Positions 1 to 12,190 of a DNA stretch of 64,000 nucleotides are shown here, in pieces (position 1 is the first letter of the stretch; the number at the start of each line of letters is the position of its first letter). The notes under the pieces were generated by a model. That model had not been told where the DNA came from and did not search any database. It was given only the letters and a program-made list of their open reading frames with translations. Source of the DNA: Limnanthes douglasii subsp. nivea (taxonomy: Eukaryota > Streptophyta > Magnoliopsida > Brassicales > Limnanthaceae); contig JAUPFV010000004.1 of assembly GCA_036936605.1 (NCBI GenBank), positions 89,306,334 through 89,370,333 of the forward strand. Reading direction: 5' to 3'. A program made the translations under genes and the position numbers.

Positions 1-19
1 GCCTGGAATAATATAATAC

Positions 20-1479
20 CTCAAAGAGCGACTGGCTTTCCGACGCTCATCATTATAACGGCCTCTACCCCGACCTTTATTGTAGTCAGGACTGACACTA
101 CGACTTCTACTCCGACGTCGATAATCTCTATCCCTCCCACGATGTCTGTCGCGGTCATGCCTATCCAAGCTTCGACTTCGACTGCGACTTCTCCTACGGT
201 CCCTGCTTCTAGAGTCATCTCTGTCCCTGTAAAAATACAAATCAAATACAATTACTCCACATGTAAACAGGAAAGATACAATGAAATAATTGCACAGACA
301 CAACCACCTATATAGAAAATTAAGTACCTAAACTACTTCAGGAAAGTGTAGATAATCAAATCAACCACACAGCTCGCCTCCAAACATTGAGAACAAATTC
401 TAAGGGCTACCAAAGTGAGCTTTAAAATAATGAATGATCACAACCGACTAGATTTTCTCAGGCAAGTTGCTAGACAACGAAACTTTACATGCAAGTATCC
501 AGTAATGATACCAATCATGAAAACACATAATGATTGCTCCAAAGATATCACAAGTATAGAAGGGTATTCTCCTATGTGGCCATCGTAACTAAATATGGAA
601 AAGAACGCACCTTCTCCGAGGACTACGGCTTCTTGACCTCTTAGACCTAGGAGATGATTCCACTATTCTCCCTTTCTGGCTGAAATTAAAATGATACACA
701 CCTCAACAAATATTTAAGAATAAAACAACGAGGCCTTCAAACCACGCTAAAGAAACGGAAAAAATCATAAGACGACCACCAGTGAACATAACTAAAAGTA
801 AACCATAAGGCACAAATCAACTAATCCTATTTAAGACTTACATCCTCTCAGCTTGAGGCCCGTACTTTGCAAACTGAACTGTTATCTCCCGGCCATCGAC
901 CACTCTCCCTGACAAATTGTACAAAAAATGGTCTCAACAAGTGTTTTTCAAGAGAGCATAGGGCAACCGATCACAAATAAAGTACAAGAGTCAAGAGGAG
1001 TACAGCGTACCATCAAGCCTATCGACTGCCTTTTGTGCCTCTTCCTGATACTTGTAGCGCACAAACGCAAAACCTCGTGAGTCACCCGTCCTACAACATG
1101 AAAGATATGATAACGAGTTATAAGAGGAGAAAAGCTTCCATACAGACCAAACCAGTGATGACAACTGTGTATAGAGGTAAGTCAGCAAATGGATTCGGAA
1201 AAGGCAAACGAAAATGAAACAAGAAACAGATAAAGATAGAGAATAAAACCTTCGGTCTCTGGGAATGAAGATGTCGACGACCTTGCCATACTTGTCGAAA
1301 AGCGGGAAGAGATCATCGGGAGTTGTACCTGAATAAACATCAAAAAAGTTGAATCGCAAACAAATTCGGTATCGAAGAGCTATGTATTTGTATGAGGACT
1401 TACGAAAAGTGATGTTGAGAATAAGGAGCGAATAGGTATCGCTGATATCTGGGGGACCTGACCTCCCAAAGTGAGACAT
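20..1479 (-). CDS. SC35: SC35-type serine/arginine-rich splicing factor, 5' part (gene continues past the left edge)
   Basis: Six coding exons can be read on the minus strand: 1479-1404, 1328-1250, 1090-1011, 908-842, 679-611 and 226-20. All have GT..AG introns and a conserved phase, giving 192 codons before the window ends inside the next intron. The protein starts MSHFGRSGPPDISDTYSLL, the typical plant SC35 N-terminus. One RRM follows at about residues 16-94, with RNP1 as RGFAFVRY and RNP2 around LLILNI. The chain then turns into an RS-rich domain (SKRSRSRSPRR, RRRSRSRSRS). SC35 is a nuclear pre-mRNA splicing factor: the RRM binds exonic enhancers and the phosphorylated RS domain contacts the U1/U2AF machinery. 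The start codon is the ATG complementary to 1477-1479. It is the only ATG consistent with the family N-terminus. The rest of the RS domain and the stop lie outside the window. The family identity is recognised from the protein; the exon boundaries are read directly. Confidence 0.93.
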
Positions 1480-1650
1480 GTCGACCGAGAGAGAGAAGTA
1501 GAGAAGAGAAGAGAATAGAAGAGAATCCAATTAGGGTTTGTGGCTGACAAAGGCGAAGAAATCTCAAGACTATAAAGAGCGGGTTTCCGCCCAAGAGTTA
1601 ATAGCCCTCGCCCAGCCCGTTTATTACATTCACTGCCACTACTTCTTATC
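1480..1650 (-). promoter_or_regulatory. SC35 5' leader and proximal promoter with telo-box and TGGGC (site II-like) motifs
   Basis: Read on the minus strand, the 170 bp upstream of the ATG contain a telo-box core (CAAACCCTAA, 1531-1540) and several TGGGC/GGGC elements between about 1590 and 1625. A TATA-like CTTTATAG lies near 1570. Telo-box plus site II motifs is the usual arrangement in plant housekeeping and translation/RNA-processing genes. Their function here is inferred from position only. Confidence 0.5.
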
Positions 1651-1835
1651 CTTTTTCTAGAAAAAAAAAAAAACATTATCACATCTTGGCTAAAAAATAA
1701 AGTTAAGTACTTCATACTCGAAATTTAAAACCTATTGTTTACTGCAAATTAAGTCCTCATTTAATATTGGTTTCTAGAAACAAGAACAATGTATCAAGCT
1801 ATGTATGTTTAACTAATTTTGCTTATATTAGAGCT

Positions 1836-2790
1836 ATGGAAGAAGAAGAAGAATTTGTGCCTTCAACTTCATCATCTTCACCAAAATCAACAGGTTTCAT
1901 GCTTGTCAATACATCGATCTTTGAAAATGATTTCCCTATACTTTCTTTAAAAACCCAAGAGCAGAAACAGAGCAACAATGGAGTAAACGTAATATATAAT
2001 CCAACTTTCTAAACTTTTTGTCAAATAGATAAATTTCGAAACAATAAAGAACCCAGCAAAATCTTTTGCTGAGGTATTAAAACCAATCAACAATGAAGTT
2101 CTGAAAAGAAAAGAAAAATGTTTTCGTTTCTCACAATCTTGGCCACGCAGTAATTTGTTTTGAAATAAAAAGACAAAGATAGACTAAAGCAGATCTCCAA
2201 ACCTACGATTATAGGCAAATTTGCATATTGCATACCCAAATACGAGAGAATCAAAAGTTTTTTGGGCAGTTTTAAATTCACCAATTCCTTCAGTGTTGCC
2301 GTATGTGATTACCGTTATGTTTTCATCGAGTTTGACTGCATTGATGACTTGAAAAAACTCTGCTATAGAAATGTATGGAAAGTCGGGGGGAGAACGATGT
2401 GATTGCTTAAGTGGTGTACCAAGTTTGATCATAATAAAGAAAGCCCATTTGACGCCGGTGTGGATAACGCTAAAAAAAACCTGTCGGAGTTTATATACAA
2501 TGAGGCAATGATAATAGAGATAACTAAGTCTTTTGGGACTCTTTTGAAAACATGGATTCCGCAAAGTAACATAGCCAATTTTAATTACGTAAAACTTTGG
2601 GTGGAAATTGATATATCAAAGACACTGGTGAATGAGATCAAGATCATGTTTGGAGACGATGAGGAATTCAACTTGGATGGGTCACACCCAAGTTAGTGCA
2701 ACATTTGCAAGCATATTGGTCACAAAGTTTCTGAATGCAATAAAGCTACAAACATTCAAACTAATGAACAATTCAACAAACAAACGGAAG
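1836..2790 (+). pseudogene. LINE-A ORF1 relic (gag-like, CCHC zinc knuckle)
   Basis: The reading frame opens with an acid-rich start (MEEEEEFVPS) like the ORF1 start regions of LINE-B and LINE-C. It continues in pieces through a DUF4283-like region (LLKTWIPQSNIANFNYVKLW) at about 2403-2690. At 2697-2738 it has a CX2CX4HX4C knuckle (CNICKHIGHKVSEC), directly preceded by an in-frame stop. In this class of plant LINEs ORF1 binds RNA in the retrotransposition particle. Several stops and frame changes separate the pieces, so this copy is dead. Confidence 0.75.
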
Positions 2791-3304
2791 AAACTACTCA
2801 ACAACTAAAACCAATCTTTACTAGAAAACAAGATTACAACAACTCCTAATCTGAAATCTGTGATTGTGGACATGGTGAACAAGATGGAAGCTGTTGATCA
2901 AAATTACTAGCAACTCAACACAAACAATCATACTACAACTAATTCTGGTGAGCAAACATCTTCTGGAAGTCTTGAAATAGCTAAAGACTTGTCTTCATGG
3001 TCTGGTGGAAATCATAAAGTCTTGATTGATAATTCTGAAATGATAAAAGCGTTGAAAACTTTGGAGGCGGGAGAGTTGTTTGTTGTTAAAAGGTTGTCTG
3101 TTGCTTCTAAATCTGATTAGTTATCCAGAGTTACAACAAGTAGTCTCCCTTGTTCGCCTACTCATGGCTATAAAGACAGTATTGATAACGAAGATGAAGC
3201 AAGACCACAAAGTAAGAAAGCAAAAAAGATTAAAAACTAGAATAATAAAGTTCCTACCACATCCAAACTTTTACAGCTGAAAATGGATGTTAGAAATAAA
3301 TTGA

Positions 3305-6300
3305 TAAAATAACTATCAAGATTATTAACTGGAATGTCAGAGGGTTGGGGAACAAGCTTACTATGAGGAGACTTAGGTCATTAAAGAGGGTTGAAACCCT
3401 GATTTCATGGTTATTCAAGAGTCGTTAATTAACTGTGATAAAATTGGAAAAGTGACAAAGACTCTGGGCTACAACCAGTACTTTGGTAACGTAAATTATA
3501 GGATTTGGATTCTATGGAGGGATGACTTCAAAGTGAAGGTTTTGTTTGATAAAGACCAGGTAATTCATGCAAGTGTCAATCATACTTCTGTAAACAACTC
3601 TTTCAGGCTGTATGTGGTGTATGTTAAGTGCAATAGAGCTCTAAGAATAGACCTATGAAATTCTCTAAGAATAGTAAATGACAATGAGACAGAATGGATA
3701 GTGTTTAGGGATTTCAACACAACTCTAAACTTTGAGGAGCAGCTCTCTTGCACAAGAACTTGCCTGAGAAGCATCGATGACTTCGATAACGTCATCCTGG
3801 ACTGTAATCTAACTGATGGGGGATACTCTGGTTCTAAATTTACATGGTCTAATGGAAGGAAATGGAAGAGACTGGATCGGGTTCTCTACAATAATTCACT
3901 GCTTAGATACTTTGACAACACAAAAGTGGTTCATCTATCAAGAACATGTTCTGATCACTCAGCCATTTGCATTACTATCTCAACTAACCTAAACACTTTT
4001 AAATCGACCTTTAAGTTTTTTAATATGTGGGTGCAACACCCTGGGTTATTAGGGATTTTTGAAGGAAGTTGGATTGGTTTTATGCATGGGAATCATATTC
4101 GGAAATTCTGGCACAAGCTGAAAGGTTAAATGGGGATTTGAAGACTTGAAATTATAGAGACTTTGGGAATGTTTTTTATTCAATTAAGCAGGTAGATGAA
4201 GAGATTTTCTCCAGGGAAAGAAACTATCAATATACTATGGCTACTGATAATAAGATATTGTTATAAAAGGCAAAGCAAAAGCATTTAAGTCTTCTTGCTA
4301 GAGACGAGATTTTCTGGGAATAGAAAACTTATACTTATGGTTGAAAGATAGTGATGGAAACATTACTTTCTTCCATAATCTGGTGAAAAAAAAGCTAAAA
4401 GAAGTAAGATTCACAGAATTTGGGATGGGATTCATTGGTTGGATTATCAGGATGAAATATCATACTCTGTTATTTTCTACTTCAAAAACCTTCTAACTAA
4501 ATCTTCTAATTCTAATGAATGTCATGATTCATTTGACATTATTCCTAACATGGTTTATGATTATGCAAACAGAATGCTAACTGCAATTCCATCTCATGAA
4601 GAAATCTACAAAGTCATTAGCATTATGCACTCTAACAATACAGCTGGCCCCGATGGCTTCAATGGCATGTTCTACAATGAATGTTGGACCATCATAACTG
4701 TTAATTTGTGTGATGCAGTTAGATAAATCTTTAAAGGTACCAGAATTCCCTCTGGTATTCATGCTTATGTGATTTGTTTAAATCTCTATAGTTGATTCAC
4801 CAAAAACTTGGAGGGAGTTTTATCCTATAAGTTTAACAACAATGCTCAACAGTATCTATTCTAAGATTGTAAATAGTATATTGAGACTTATTCTTCATAA
4901 CCTAATCTCCGAAGAGCAAGATGATTTTGTCAAAGACAAAAGCATACACAAGAACATTCTAGTCGCAAATGAGTTGTGTTATGATATCAACTACAAAACA
5001 AAAGGAGGTAACGTGATGTTGAAGATTGATATAGAGAAGGCATTTGATAGGTTGTCTCATAAGTTTATACAGGATGTGTTCAAGGCTTTTAGTTTCAGTC
5101 TTCAATTTATTAAGCTGATAAGCAACAACATTACAAACAATTATTTATCATTAGTTATCAATGGGGTTACTAAAGGATTCTTTAAGTGTGACCAGGGCCT
5201 GAGACAGGAGGATCATTTATCCCTTAGTCTTTTCATATTGGCTGAAGAATTTTAAATTTACGACTAAAAAAGCTAAACGAGAATTATAGCTCTATCAGAT
5301 ATAAAACAAGAGGGAGTCAAGTCATACCGTGCCTAACCTTCGTTGATGATCTTACCATTTTTTGCAATGGAACTGAAGATTCCGTCTCCATGATATCTGA
5401 CTTCCTGGTTCACTATCAAAGCATCTCAGGGCAGCTGATTAAAAAGGGAAAATCAAAGTTAACCACAACTATAACATATTTAATCTCAGAGTCAACACAA
5501 TTGAGAGAATTGTTGGAATCAAGCATAGTTCTATGCCTTTCAAGGATCCTAGTATCATGATGAGCAACAAAACCAATATAAGTCACTTTGATAGCCTTGT
5601 TTCAATGACTAAAGACAAGATTATTGAATGAGATGGAAATACATTATCGTTTGGTGGCAGATTGATACTAATACAGCTAGTTATTTTCTTTTATCCTCTT
5701 TATTACATCCAAAATACAATTTTTCCTAAGGTAGTTTAAAAAGGATTGAAGTTCTATATAACAAGTTTCTTTGGGGTGATAAGACTGAAACGAAAGCTAT
5801 GATCTGGTCCTCATTGAGTAAGATAAGCAAGCCATATGCAGAAGGGAGAATCAACGTTAAAAAGCTGGATTATCTTCAGGACACATACTCATATAAGTTA
5901 TGATTTAATCCAAGAGCTAATAAGTCTCTTTGGGCAAGGTTTATGGTATCCATTTACTGCAAGGGGCACCATCATATTGTTGCTCATATTCCTAAAAGAA
6001 TGTCTAGAGTTTGGGCCAGAATTTCTGGAATTTGGGACAATGTTGAGAGGTATATATTCGGGATACCATGGTATGGAGAAAAAGACTTCTGGCTTGACAG
6101 ATGGTGCACTAAAAAGCCTTTCATCTCCCCTTCAATGAGCATGAAAATAGAAGCCGGTATGTGGACACTAAGCTCAACAGTTTCTGGGTCAATGGAAAGT
6201 AGGATACTGATAAATTGAAAACTATTGTCACCATCCCTATCATTTATAACATTCCTAAAACCAAACTAAACAATAACCGAGATGAAATCATATGGGAATT

Positions 6301-7245
6301 ATTTACTGATGGTTTATTCAACGCAAAACTAACTTGGGACACAATAAGAAAAAAAAAGGAATGAATTTAACCTTTTCAAGAATTGTTGGAACCCAGTTAC
6401 TCCAAGCAAGCTTAGACAGTGTGGAATCACTTCAGTACCATCATGGGAATATATATTTCCAGAACTATGACTCTTCCTCACCTTATTCGCTTCTGGTTTT
6501 GGTCTTCAACAAAAACTTGAAGTATAAGAAGAATTCTACCTGCAATCATCGCGTGGACGATTTGGAAATCAAGGAATTACAAGAAAATGCATGAGGCATA
6601 GTCTTCAACATCATCTTTGATTGAACATGTAACCAGAATGATAAATGGATTGTCTAATGCTAACCTTCTTAAAAGACGGCACTGTGGCGGAGATGTCAGG
6701 ATTGCAAATCAACTGGGTTGCTATCATACCATAAGGTTAGTCCCAATTTCGTTGAAATGGATATCACCAAAGCTAAATCGCTTTAAGTTGAACACTAACG
6801 GAGCTTCATTGCTTTCGGGAAAAGCTGGAGAATGAGGTGTTGTAAGAAATCAAGATAGAGATATCATTTAAGGTTTTGGCATACTGTATGGGAAGTGCTC
6901 TGCTGTCGTAATAGAAGCAAGAGCTTTAATGGATGGCCTAGCTATGTACAAAGATTTAAACCTAATACAGAGATTGATTCTAACATTCTGGTCGAACTAA
7001 TTGGCAATGGCATATCGGTATGGTATCTTGATCCTATTATGAGTTACTGCAGATTGCTCATAACCTCAAACATAAAATTAAAACATGTCTTCAGAAAGCA
7101 GAACAAGGCCGTCGATTGGGTCGCAAAGAGAACGATTCAAGCGAAAGAAAATATAGACTTCATTCAATCTTCAGCCCTAACCCAGTTGTGTGCCATAGTC
7201 CTCCTTGAAAGCATGGGCATTGGGTATATCAGAGATGTTGATTGA
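3305..7245 (+). pseudogene. LINE-A ORF2 relic: endonuclease, reverse transcriptase, RNase H
   Basis: The endonuclease begins near 3320 with the conserved NWNVRGLG. It continues with IQES, FRDFNTTL (the usual GDFN, first residue changed) and TCSDHS up to about 4130. Reverse transcriptase blocks follow: AGPDGFNG near 4640, a FYPISLTT block near 4820, KIDIEKAFDRLSHKF near 5025, a GLRQEDHLS block (usually RQGDPLS) near 5200, and a TFVDDLTIF catalytic box near 5340. The thumb and a short RNase H-like tail run to 7245 (LNTNGASLLSG, FRKQNKAVDWVAK). At least six stops or frameshifts interrupt it, so it is not translatable as one protein. Confidence 0.82.
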
Positions 7246-7505
7246 TGCTCCATTGGAAGAAAGCTCTGTTCTGAAGAGGGACTGGAAGTTGACACAAGAT
7301 CTCTTGGACTTTCAGGGAAGAAGATGAAGCTGAAGCTAGTTTTTTTTAATCCATTTTAGGTAGAATTCAAATTTCATTGAAACCGTGAAATTATTTGAAG
7401 TGGGAGACGAACAATCTTTCCCTCTTTTTGTTTTAGTTCAAAATTTTGTATCTCACCTTGTATTTTGAAGTTGTTTTAAATAAAAGCCAAATTTGATTAA
7501 AAAAA

Positions 7506-8050
7506 TTAAAACTCATTTCACGTTAGTCGCTGATTTAAACGTGATAAAAATTAAAATTTACTTTTAATTTTTTATTTTTTATTAATAATCTTAAAAACTA
7601 ATCCTATTATGGCGATTCAGAACTCAGTCCACTATCCAATATAATATAATTAAAATTACCTCAAATCGATTTAATTCACATATAATTTTATGATTAACTC
7701 AAGGATATGGATAATTACGGCTATGAACATATCATATATGGTTTCTATTTCTTTTCATTTTTTCTGTATATGAAGTCAAACATTGTTAAAACTTCAATTA
7801 ATATTCCCTAAAAACAATAAAAAGAACGTACTTAAGAAAAAATAATTACTTATGTCTAAAAACTTGTGTTCACTAAAATTAAAGGCTTCTCTCGTTTTTC
7901 ATCCTCAAAAAATCCAACTTGAAACTCTTCGAGACAAACAAATCCATCATTATACTTAGGTACAAGTCTGAGATAGCCAAACTTTCTCTAGTGTGAAAAT
8001 CATTATCTCCCGCTTGACCAACCAAGACTAGGAATTGATCGCTCCTAAAA
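7506..8050. other. AT-rich intergenic stretch, nothing recognisable
   Basis: No frame of interest, repeat or RNA gene was recognised. The stretch separates the LINE-A tail from the Tat relic. Confidence 0.5.
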
Positions 8051-10640
8051 ATATTGGTAAAGATTATTCAATAACTGGTTTAAAATATCCTCAGATAGGG
8101 TAATCATATTTTAAGAGAGAGAAAATAAGCTAAGTATTCTAAAGATAGAATTTGTGAAAAACAAAAGTCAAGATAATGATTGTGTTGTTATTCCTTAATA
8201 AATAGTATACATAATTATAGTAGAGGTAAGTTCTTAATGAACCCACATGGGTGGTTATGTTGGATACTTTACCCCAAAACTACTGTATTTATTCATTATT
8301 ATATTTTTCACCATTAATGTTTCCATTCTACATAAAGCTAACCCACAAGAGACTACATATTATTTTACCCCCTAGCCCTTACGAAGAACTATGAGGGAGG
8401 ACTAGATTTAATATTTTTCCAAATGCACCGGTTTTTCGATTTTTTTATTTGAAGAATGTCCATATCCTTGTAAATTGTGCACCGCATGGTGTTACCTATC
8501 TCACATGTTTTGAGAGTTATTATGACCCTCTAACTTCCACCAAGTATCTGTTAGACTCTACTGTTCCTAACATATATTAACGGTTTTCAACATTATGAGG
8601 TTTCTCACCAAGTAACCGTTGAACTCATAATCTCACTTTTTATAAATTTCAAAAATTTCTTTCATAAGTTATTATTTACCAGTTATAGAGATAGAAATGT
8701 TTGAGAGAGATAGTTTTACTCATCATTCTATCACAAAAAATCATAGTTTCCAATCATAATTCATTGGAAAAATCCATCTCGGTTCAAGTTATGTTCTAAC
8801 TAGGGTTTATAGTTGCTCCATTCGTGTATGTTTGGGATAAAAATTGCTTACGATTGGCTGACAATCACTCATGGGGCTGACGAAAGAAAAGTTGATGGGA
8901 TAGTATCCGAATAACCCTTACCAGTAGTTCAAACCTTTACTTACGGTTCTTGGCCTTCAACAGAGAAACCAACCGAAGTAATTATTCATGAATCTTCTTC
9001 CCACAATTTAAACCCGAAATCTTACTCTCACAAACCCATCAGTCAATCCTAATTTATTGTTACGGGTGAAGTTAAATACAACCTTCTTACAAAAAAGGCA
9101 TAATTTATCTAAATCAAAAGAGAAAAATAACAAAAGGTTATGACTAATTTTCCCCCGAAGTGACCATCTGAAATAAAAATGAATTCTCATACGGTTCCTT
9201 CGAAAGTAAACATTCCCTCATCGGAGTGTTCCGCTCCAAAATAAACAATCATCGTCTTGCCCCAACATCCTCCCCAACTACTTGATGAGTATTTCGAATA
9301 GACTAAAAATCATGAATCAACAATTGGTGGTCCAAACAAATGGTAATGTTGAAGAAGTACAAGCCACAATCAGCACGACTTAGGATGCATCTCATGGATA
9401 ACCTTCAAAGAAAACACATTTATGCTAAAAAAAAATCCAAAGAAAGTGTTACCCTTCCCTCCGAGATAACTACAGTTTTTGGAGAAAATGTGAACCAAGG
9501 TTTTCTTGAGTATCTCATCGTCTTCCACAAAGTGCAATACATATGTTTTTTAGAATCTGAGGCACTCAAACTCCAAAACAGTGCGGAATTACATACTCAA
9601 TCACTACTTGTTTAACGAAAAAATGAGAAACTCTAATATCTTGTTGGACATAAAAGTGGTGGTATGCTCATAGATACTAAACTAGGGTCTTGGATTCCCA
9701 TTCGATCACATTATTTTCCACTCATTTTATCGCACTATTATCCAATACTTCAAATTGATTAACTTGTATCTAAGTAAGGTCAATCTTAATCTTTGGTTCA
9801 CCTTATTATCATGCATCATGGACTCAATGTTATCTAAAATCGAACTTCTTATTGACCAATTCATTGCAAAGATCATTGTGTCAAAGTTTCATTGCCTCAT
9901 TATAGGGAATGTCTCCAAAATAATTGATGATCTTCTCAAGACAGACAAAGATTATAAGCAAAAGTTTATTTTCATTAGCGGGTGTTTGGAAAATGGGAAA
10001 GAAATTTCCACAGAGAACCCATGAATTCTCTCATTTAAATTGAAAAGTACAAATAAGGCTAATTTTATTAAATTTCTTTTTTATTTATTTATTTATTTAT
10101 CTTAAAACAAAAACTATTACCCAATTAACTTAGTTGTTCGATGCAACATCACCAAGTATTTTCAAGAATATTTGCCAACTGGCGAAGAGACATTTTCACA
10201 CCTAAGTCAATGAGAAACAGAACAATGGTCGGATGAATTTCATCAATGCTTTGATCCCTTAAACCTGGTCCAGAGCAACTTGTGAAGGGTTTCCCTTAAA
10301 ACTGTCTTACTACTTGAGAAGCTATGTCATAAGGTGAAAAGGAATTTGGAAGATGAACCATCTTAGGGAAACAGAGAGAAACCAAAATATAGTTTGAAGG
10401 CAAACAAGAAAGGTAAGACAAAATTTGATGAATGAACCACTCATTAAGTTGACATCACTACTCTTGAAATTGCTAAGAGGAAAAAAATACCACTTAAAGA
10501 AGAATAAGCCTTGTAATAAATGTGATCGATATTTGCTGCGCTCATCAAACTAATGGTGCATGTTATAATCCGGAGTAAGGGTATGAAGAAAGTCTAAAAC
10601 GGTTCTTAAATTAATCATCCCAAAGAACCTTCACAAATAC
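8050..10640 (+). mobile_element. Old Tat-type gypsy relic: degenerate LTR plus the antisense-ORF end
   Basis: About 8050-8360 resembles, very loosely, the left LTR of the intact element (GAGAGA tract, ATTATAGTAGAGGTAAG block, GAACCCA). It is followed by a pyrimidine-rich PPT-like stretch TACCCCCTAGCCC at about 8370, matching the position of the intact element's PPT (GTAGCCCCCCAG). Downstream, at 9340-10024, the plus strand encodes peptides homologous to the antisense gene of the intact element. No gag-pol portion is visible. The element appears to have lost its pol half long ago. The boundary positions are estimates. Confidence 0.5.
9340..10500 (+). pseudogene. Relic of the Tat-element antisense gene (gypsy-type 'transposase' domain)
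   Basis: The frame at 9755-10024 reads NLWFTLLSCIMDSMLS, then IGNVSKIIDDLLKTDKDYK, then FIFISGCLENGKEISTENP. It lines up without large gaps with the protein of the intact antisense gene at 15230-15490 (AWYTLMSCIMASRLS, LGNKWKIVNDFLEGDKGWK, FVFLSGCWENGLPYTTENP). The part at 9340-9615 corresponds to the preceding region of that protein. Identity is roughly half over the best block, so the copies separated long ago. Stops and frameshifts prevent translation. The region to about 10500 is probably the continuation but matches weakly. Confidence 0.72.
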
Positions 10641-10652
10641 TATAAGGGATAT

Positions 10653-11017
10653 TGATAAGGATTAAACTATCCGACCCACATGTCGAACCGATAAAATATT
10701 GAAATAAAATTTACTTTGTAGTACTAATCAAATAAGTATTTAATATCGAGGGCCTTTTATATAATAAGAAAAAATATATGTTTAATGTTAGTAAATTAAT
10801 AAGATAAAATATCCTAAATCGGGTTACTCATGTAAGGCCAAAGGCCCGTTATCATTTACTATATAGGGAAACTTTCATTTCATAGAAAACAAGATGATGA
10901 ATTTCTAATATGAACCTCTATATATACTTTCTCTCTCTAAATTATTATTTTAAACATTTCCTTTCTATTACGTTTATGTGGTTAAACCATAACTATATTT
11001 GGCACCCTAACCCATCA
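10653..11017 (+). repeat. Solo-LTR-like unit, Tat family (homologous to the LTR at 60430-60774)
   Basis: The unit starts TGATAAGG and ends CCCATCA, the same TGAT...ATCA terminal pattern as the other Tat LTRs here. An internal block of about 150 bp aligns with 60500-60650: GAGGG..TTTTAT.TAATAAG, a TTAAT.TTAGT.AATTAAT stretch, then AGGCC..AAGG. The flanking pentamers are GATAT and GAAAT, a near match. This would suit an old solo LTR but is not proof. No PBS or gag follows it. Confidence 0.55.
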
Positions 11018-12190
11018 GAAATAATTGGAAGCATCATGTGCCATCTACTATTATCACTTTTGGAAATATAAATAACAAATCCATACTAACCGGATGTGTA
11101 AAGAAAATACATGTAATAAGATCACTTTGATATTTTGATGGACATATGCTCGATGTATTTCCAATGTTAAAAGGTTTCAATCTATTCAACCATTAAAGTA
11201 AGTTGATGTACGTAGACCAAATCATCTTTTATTCACTTAAAAATGACCTTCAAAGTGTTTCACTATTTGATTGTTATGCACCTTGCTTATAAACTTCATG
11301 GATTATTGATCCAGATGGACCAAATTTCCCTTCAACTTGAAATGACATCGACTTTTTTTTTATTTTGATCGACTTTCTCATTCGATCATTTTGATCAAAC
11401 ATCCTTTTATAAACTCCTTATCTCTCGTATTCAAACGATAGTTGATGAGTCGTTCCACTCATTCCATAATGCGTATCATCGTTGTGTCTTAATATAATAA
11501 TAAACTCGTTTTCTTTACATATTCTTTTAATCTACCAACACGACTTGTATTTAGTATAATAAGATGTTGTGAAAAATGACTATAATCTTGGACGCGTTGA
11601 AGCTGAACTTGGTCCATATTATTTTCTAATATAATAAAATATAAATAAGTTAAAATAAAAAAAGTGAGTATACTAAAATATCTATAACAAATACATCATA
11701 TTTTTACTGAACGGGAGCTTATTGAGACTGAAATTGGGTAAATTCTCACATAACTGTAGTTATCACCACGAGAACTAACCTACGCATCAACGGTACTGGC
11801 TCTAATTCCGCCAAAACTTGGGTGGTTTTATCTACTTACTGAAATTTAGAAAAAAAATTATCGCTATTTGAACCTGTCATAGGCTAAATCTCTATTTCCC
11901 ATTTCTCTTACACACAAAAAATAAAATTATTTCTCCTCCAAAAACTTTTTACAAATTTACCCTTATTACATAATATATAAAAATGTTTTGTATACCTATT
12001 TTTCTTCACTTCTCTCGGTCTAAAAACTACACAATGCTACTCAATTTATTCTATCCAGAAACTGATCCTCTCGAGCACATAAATCAACGTTATCTCAAGC
12101 ATATTTTTCATATGTTTTCCTTGTATTTAATAGATAATAAGAATGCGTTGGTCTTTTTGTCTCTTACCTATATAAATTTATAAACACTCT
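11018..12190. other. AT-rich intergenic stretch, no supported gene
   Basis: Short open frames occur (for example 11983-12183) but none resembles a known protein. No tandem repeat or RNA gene was recognised. Confidence 0.45.

Larger units (their letters stand above)
1735..7505 (+). mobile_element. LINE-A: L1-type non-LTR retrotransposon with RNase H, decayed, near full length
   Basis: A plus-strand element carries, in order, an ORF1 relic with a CCHC knuckle, an ORF2 endonuclease, a reverse transcriptase, and a C-terminal RNase H-type region. The 3' UTR ends in an A-rich tail around 7490-7505. Both ORFs contain stops and frameshifts. No clean target-site duplication was found. The best candidate pair is a degenerate AAAACCTATT-like stretch near 1725-1735 and AAAACTCATT near 7508-7517, so the 5' limit is approximate. 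ORF2 protein similarity to LINE-B is high (endonuclease motif KVVHL..TCSDHS in both), so they are members of one family. Confidence 0.85.

Noticed and set aside
991..1530. Single 179-codon frame for the SR protein
   Set aside because: It runs through introns. The correct protein needs splicing at 1404/1328, 1250/1090 and 1011/908.
1725..7517. Target duplication for LINE-A
   Set aside because: The best pair (AAAACCTATT/AAAACTCATT) needs an indel and lies in AT-rich sequence, so it is not reported as a feature.
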